Source: Paractinoplanes ferrugineus | GTDB taxonomy: Bacteria > Actinomycetota > Actinomycetes > Mycobacteriales > Micromonosporaceae | Length of the DNA: 64,000 bases | Assembly (NCBI RefSeq): GCF_016862195.1 | Contig: NZ_BOMM01000022.1 | Span: 186,001-250,000, forward strand | Direction of reading: 5' to 3' | Part shown: one piece after another, positions 62,408-64,000 of the stretch | How the letters are laid out: every line of letters starts with the position of its first letter | How positions within the stretch are numbered: the stretch's first letter is position 1 | Made by a program: the position numbers and the translations under genes | Notes under the pieces: generated by a model | The model's database searches: none | Seen by the model: the letters and a program-made list of their open reading frames with translations, nothing else | What the model was told of the DNA's origin: nothing

Positions 62408-63157
62408 ATGAAGCTCGCACTCGCTCTCGCGGCGGCGGCCGGGATGCTGATCCCGGCGTCGCCCGCCCTGGCCGCCCCCGGTTCCTCCCTGACCACGCCC
62501 CGCCCCTCCGCGGACACCCCCGCTCCCGCGCTGGTGGCCCGCTGGGACTTCAACGCCGGCGCCACCGCCGGCAAGATCGCCGACACCTCGGGCCACGGCC
62601 TGACCCTCAGCGTCCGAGCCGCCGATCAGGGCGTGATCCGCTTCGACGCCGGGACGGTCGCCTTCCCCGCCGTCTGCACCACCGGCGCCACCCTGTGCCC
62701 GCGTGGCCTGATGGAAGCCCCGAACTCGGCCGACCTCAACCCCGGCGTCCGCAACTTCCGCTGGTCGGCGCGCGTCCGCGTGACGAAAGCCCAGCTCTCC
62801 GGCTCGGCCAACATCCTCCAGAAGGGCGTGGCCGGCTCCGGCTCGCAGTGGAAGATGCAGCTCGGCGCCACCAACGGCCGCGCCCAGTGCGTGGTGACCG
62901 GCACCGGCTCGGCGACCGCCTACATCGCCCGCTCCACCGTCTCGGTCGCCGACGACGTGTGGCACAAGGTCCACTGCCAGCGGACGAGCACGATGCTCGC
63001 GGTCTATGTCGACGACGTCCAGCGGGGCCAGACCGCGATCCCGGCGACGCTGTCCATCAGCAACACCGCCCCGCTGCGGATCGGCGGCCCCAACTTCAAC
63101 GCCCGCTCCGAGATGTACCACGGCCTGCTCGACGACGTGTACGCCGAGCTCGGCTGA
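62408..63157 (+). CDS. secreted LamG/concanavalin-like domain protein
   Basis: This 249-residue secreted protein has a signal peptide ending near SPALAAPG (residue 24). A single LamG-like jelly-roll domain (about 42-249) follows: ALVARWDFNAGATAGKIADTSGHGLTL, FRWSARVRVTKA, WHKVHCQRTSTMLAVYVDDVQRG and GLLDDVYAEL. Three or four cysteines are present. It should bind glycans or surface proteins outside the cell; no enzyme domain is attached. A perfect 14-bp terminator follows. It may be a soluble relative of the external domain on the kinase at 37348. Confidence 0.87.
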   Translation: MKLALALAAAAGMLIPASPALAAPGSSLTTPRPSADTPAPALVARWDFNAGATAGKIADTSGHGLTLSVRAADQGVIRFDAGTVAFPAVCTTGATLCPRGLMEAPNSADLNPGVRNFRWSARVRVTKAQLSGSANILQKGVAGSGSQWKMQLGATNGRAQCVVTGTGSATAYIARSTVSVADDVWHKVHCQRTSTMLAVYVDDVQRGQTAIPATLSISNTAPLRIGGPNFNARSEMYHGLLDDVYAELG

Positions 63158-63161
63158 CGAA

Positions 63162-63194
63162 GAAGCCCGGCGGACACCTCGTCCGCCGGGCTTC
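63162..63194. terminator. 14-bp perfect hairpin terminator
   Basis: GAAGCCCGGCGGAC (63162-63175) pairs perfectly with GTCCGCCGGGCTTC (63181-63194) around a five-base loop, just after the LamG gene. It may also stop the convergent small gene. Confidence 0.88.
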
Positions 63195-63214
63195 CCCGGT
63201 TACCGGTCGTCGGG

Positions 63215-63276
63215 CCGGCCTGGCTCCGGCGGAACGCGTAGGACCGGCCTAGCTCCGGCGGAACGCGTAGGACCGG
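63215..63276. repeat. 33-bp partially overlapping tandem duplication
   Basis: Bases 63215-63247 recur at 63244-63276 (period 29) with one difference (G at 63222, A at 63251). On the minus strand that A supplies the T of the TAG stop codon of the small gene, so the duplication and the single change set its 3' end. Confidence 0.9.
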
Positions 63277-63494
63277 GACTTCCCGCCGCCGGACCGGGCG
63301 TGGTCGCGCTCCGACCGGCCCCGCGCGGCCTGCCTGCCGTCGCGGGCGCCGTGGTGGGCGGGATCCACGCCGAGCGCCGGGCCGGGCAGCCCGTCGCCCG
63401 GATTGTCGGGCGCGCTGCGGGCGAGCCCGGCGGTGAGGTCGAGCCGGGCGAGGTCGTCCTGGTCCACGCGGACGGAAAAGCTCTTCGGGGGCAT
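63249..63494 (-). CDS. small basic hypothetical protein
   Basis: This 81-residue protein has an ATG at 63494 preceded by AAGGAGG at about six bases, which fixes the start. The first 20 residues (PPKSFSVRVDQDDLARLDL) form a plausible strand-helix unit. The remainder is Gly/Arg/Asp-rich and ends KSRSYAFRRS. The stop codon lies in a 29-bp duplication. No family is recognised. Confidence 0.6.
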   Translation of the reverse strand: MPPKSFSVRVDQDDLARLDLTAGLARSAPDNPGDGLPGPALGVDPAHHGARDGRQAARGRSERDHARSGGGKSRSYAFRRS

Positions 63495-63798
63495 AAGATC
63501 CTCCTTCACACGCACCGGCGCGAGCCCGGGCCACGCGACGCGGCCAGGCGCTCGGGACAGCGCTGAGCAGGGTGAAGCCATGGATGGAACGAGAATGCTC
63601 CGGGCGTCGGCAGGCCGGTGCCGGCACGGCGGACAACCCGCCGGCGCACCCGGAACCACAACGCATGGGCCACAACGCGTCGAACGCGACTGCGGCCGCC
63701 TCATCAGGAGATCATGCGCGCAACGCTAATCTCCGCACCCCGCCGACGCCACTGATTTATTCGGGCGGCGTCTTGCGGTCGTCGAGCATGATCGACGG
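63495..63798. other. non-coding gap before RDD gene
   Basis: This 304-base gap contains no supported gene. A CATGAT hexamer ends six bases before the ATG at 63799 and could be a weak -10. AGGAGATCATG at about 63706-63716 looks like a ribosome site but opens only a very short frame. Confidence 0.5.
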
Positions 63799-64000
63799 AT
63801 GACCTACCGACCCGGCTCGCCGAACGTGCACGTCACCGGCCGCCGCATCGTGGCGACCCTGCTCGACAGCCTGGTGCTGAGCTGCTTCATCCCGGCGACC
63901 AACGGGCAGGACGGAACCAGCGGCTTCGACCTGACCACCCTGTCGGCGGGTGGCAGCCTCTCCCTGGGGCTGCTCGCGGTCCTCTATTACACGCTGCTGG
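63799..64000 (+). CDS. RDD-family membrane protein (partial)
   Basis: This is the first 67 codons of a gene cut by the window end. The N-terminus (HVTGRRIVATLLDSLVLSCFIPA) has the Arg/Asp positions and first membrane helix of RDD-family proteins, whose members are small membrane proteins of mostly unknown or transport-related function. A second hydrophobic helix (SLSLGLLAVLYYTLL) begins before the edge. Confidence 0.75.
   Translation, partial: MTYRPGSPNVHVTGRRIVATLLDSLVLSCFIPATNGQDGTSGFDLTTLSAGGSLSLGLLAVLYYTLL

Overview
The window is high-GC DNA with GTG and TTG starts, dense tail-to-head operons and TANNNT-type -10 hexamers. It carries ergothioneine, GlgE, polyphosphate-glucokinase and SigB/F-type sigma genes. 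Together these point to a filamentous actinobacterium, most plausibly Micromonosporaceae (Actinoplanes-like). That placement is inference from gene content, not from a marker gene. I see no rRNA, tRNA, CRISPR array, insertion sequence or prophage, so this reads as ordinary chromosome.

Layout. 1-4.6 kb: egtABCD ergothioneine operon (minus strand) with a 63-residue C2H2-like protein behind egtD. 4.9-9.6 kb: three overlapping surface-glycan genes. 9.7-13.7 kb: DedA, PobA, a soluble GAF histidine kinase and a flavin reductase. 13.76-17.4 kb: three coupled prepilin-like genes, the first ending in Ig-like repeats and the third in six ricin-B-type lectin repeats. 17.4-25.1 kb: a LacI-like/GGDEF protein, methyltransferase, GlxA-type, TetR and small metabolic or secreted proteins. 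25.1-30.5 kb: a structured leader followed by a redox operon (diheme cytochrome b-like protein with a repetitive tail, NuoF-like/ferredoxin fusion, TlpA-like lipoprotein, CcdA). 30.2-34.7 kb: PspC, a MazF-type toxin-antitoxin pair, PP2C phosphatase and a LuxR regulator. 34.7-41.2 kb: Tex, a Ser/Thr kinase with an external domain, a nucleotidyltransferase, GNAT and GIDE-like proteins. 41.2-48.5 kb: glgE-treS-pep2-glgB, the trehalose to alpha-glucan route. 48.9-57.1 kb: polyphosphate glucokinase, sigma factor, general-stress membrane protein, PAP2, a secreted GH73-type hydrolase and a CHASE/PAS kinase. 57.2-64 kb: aldo/keto reductase, HrpA, small and secreted proteins, and the start of an RDD-family gene cut by the window edge.

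How it fits together. The egt and GlgE blocks are complete or nearly complete pathways whose genes are mostly joined by 1-4 base overlaps. The two regions most worth attention are the pilin-like operon, which looks like a lectin-bearing minor-pilin tip set without its own assembly ATPase, and the cytochrome/NuoF/TlpA/CcdA operon, which looks like a membrane electron-transfer chain feeding or paralleling extracytoplasmic thiol chemistry. Its leader holds an orphan intrinsic terminator and a five-run G-quadruplex motif. A window-wide pattern is the number of genes with a TANNNT hexamer ending 6-9 bases before the start codon, as expected of leaderless transcripts. All calls come from reading the sequence and translations by eye; no database search was run.
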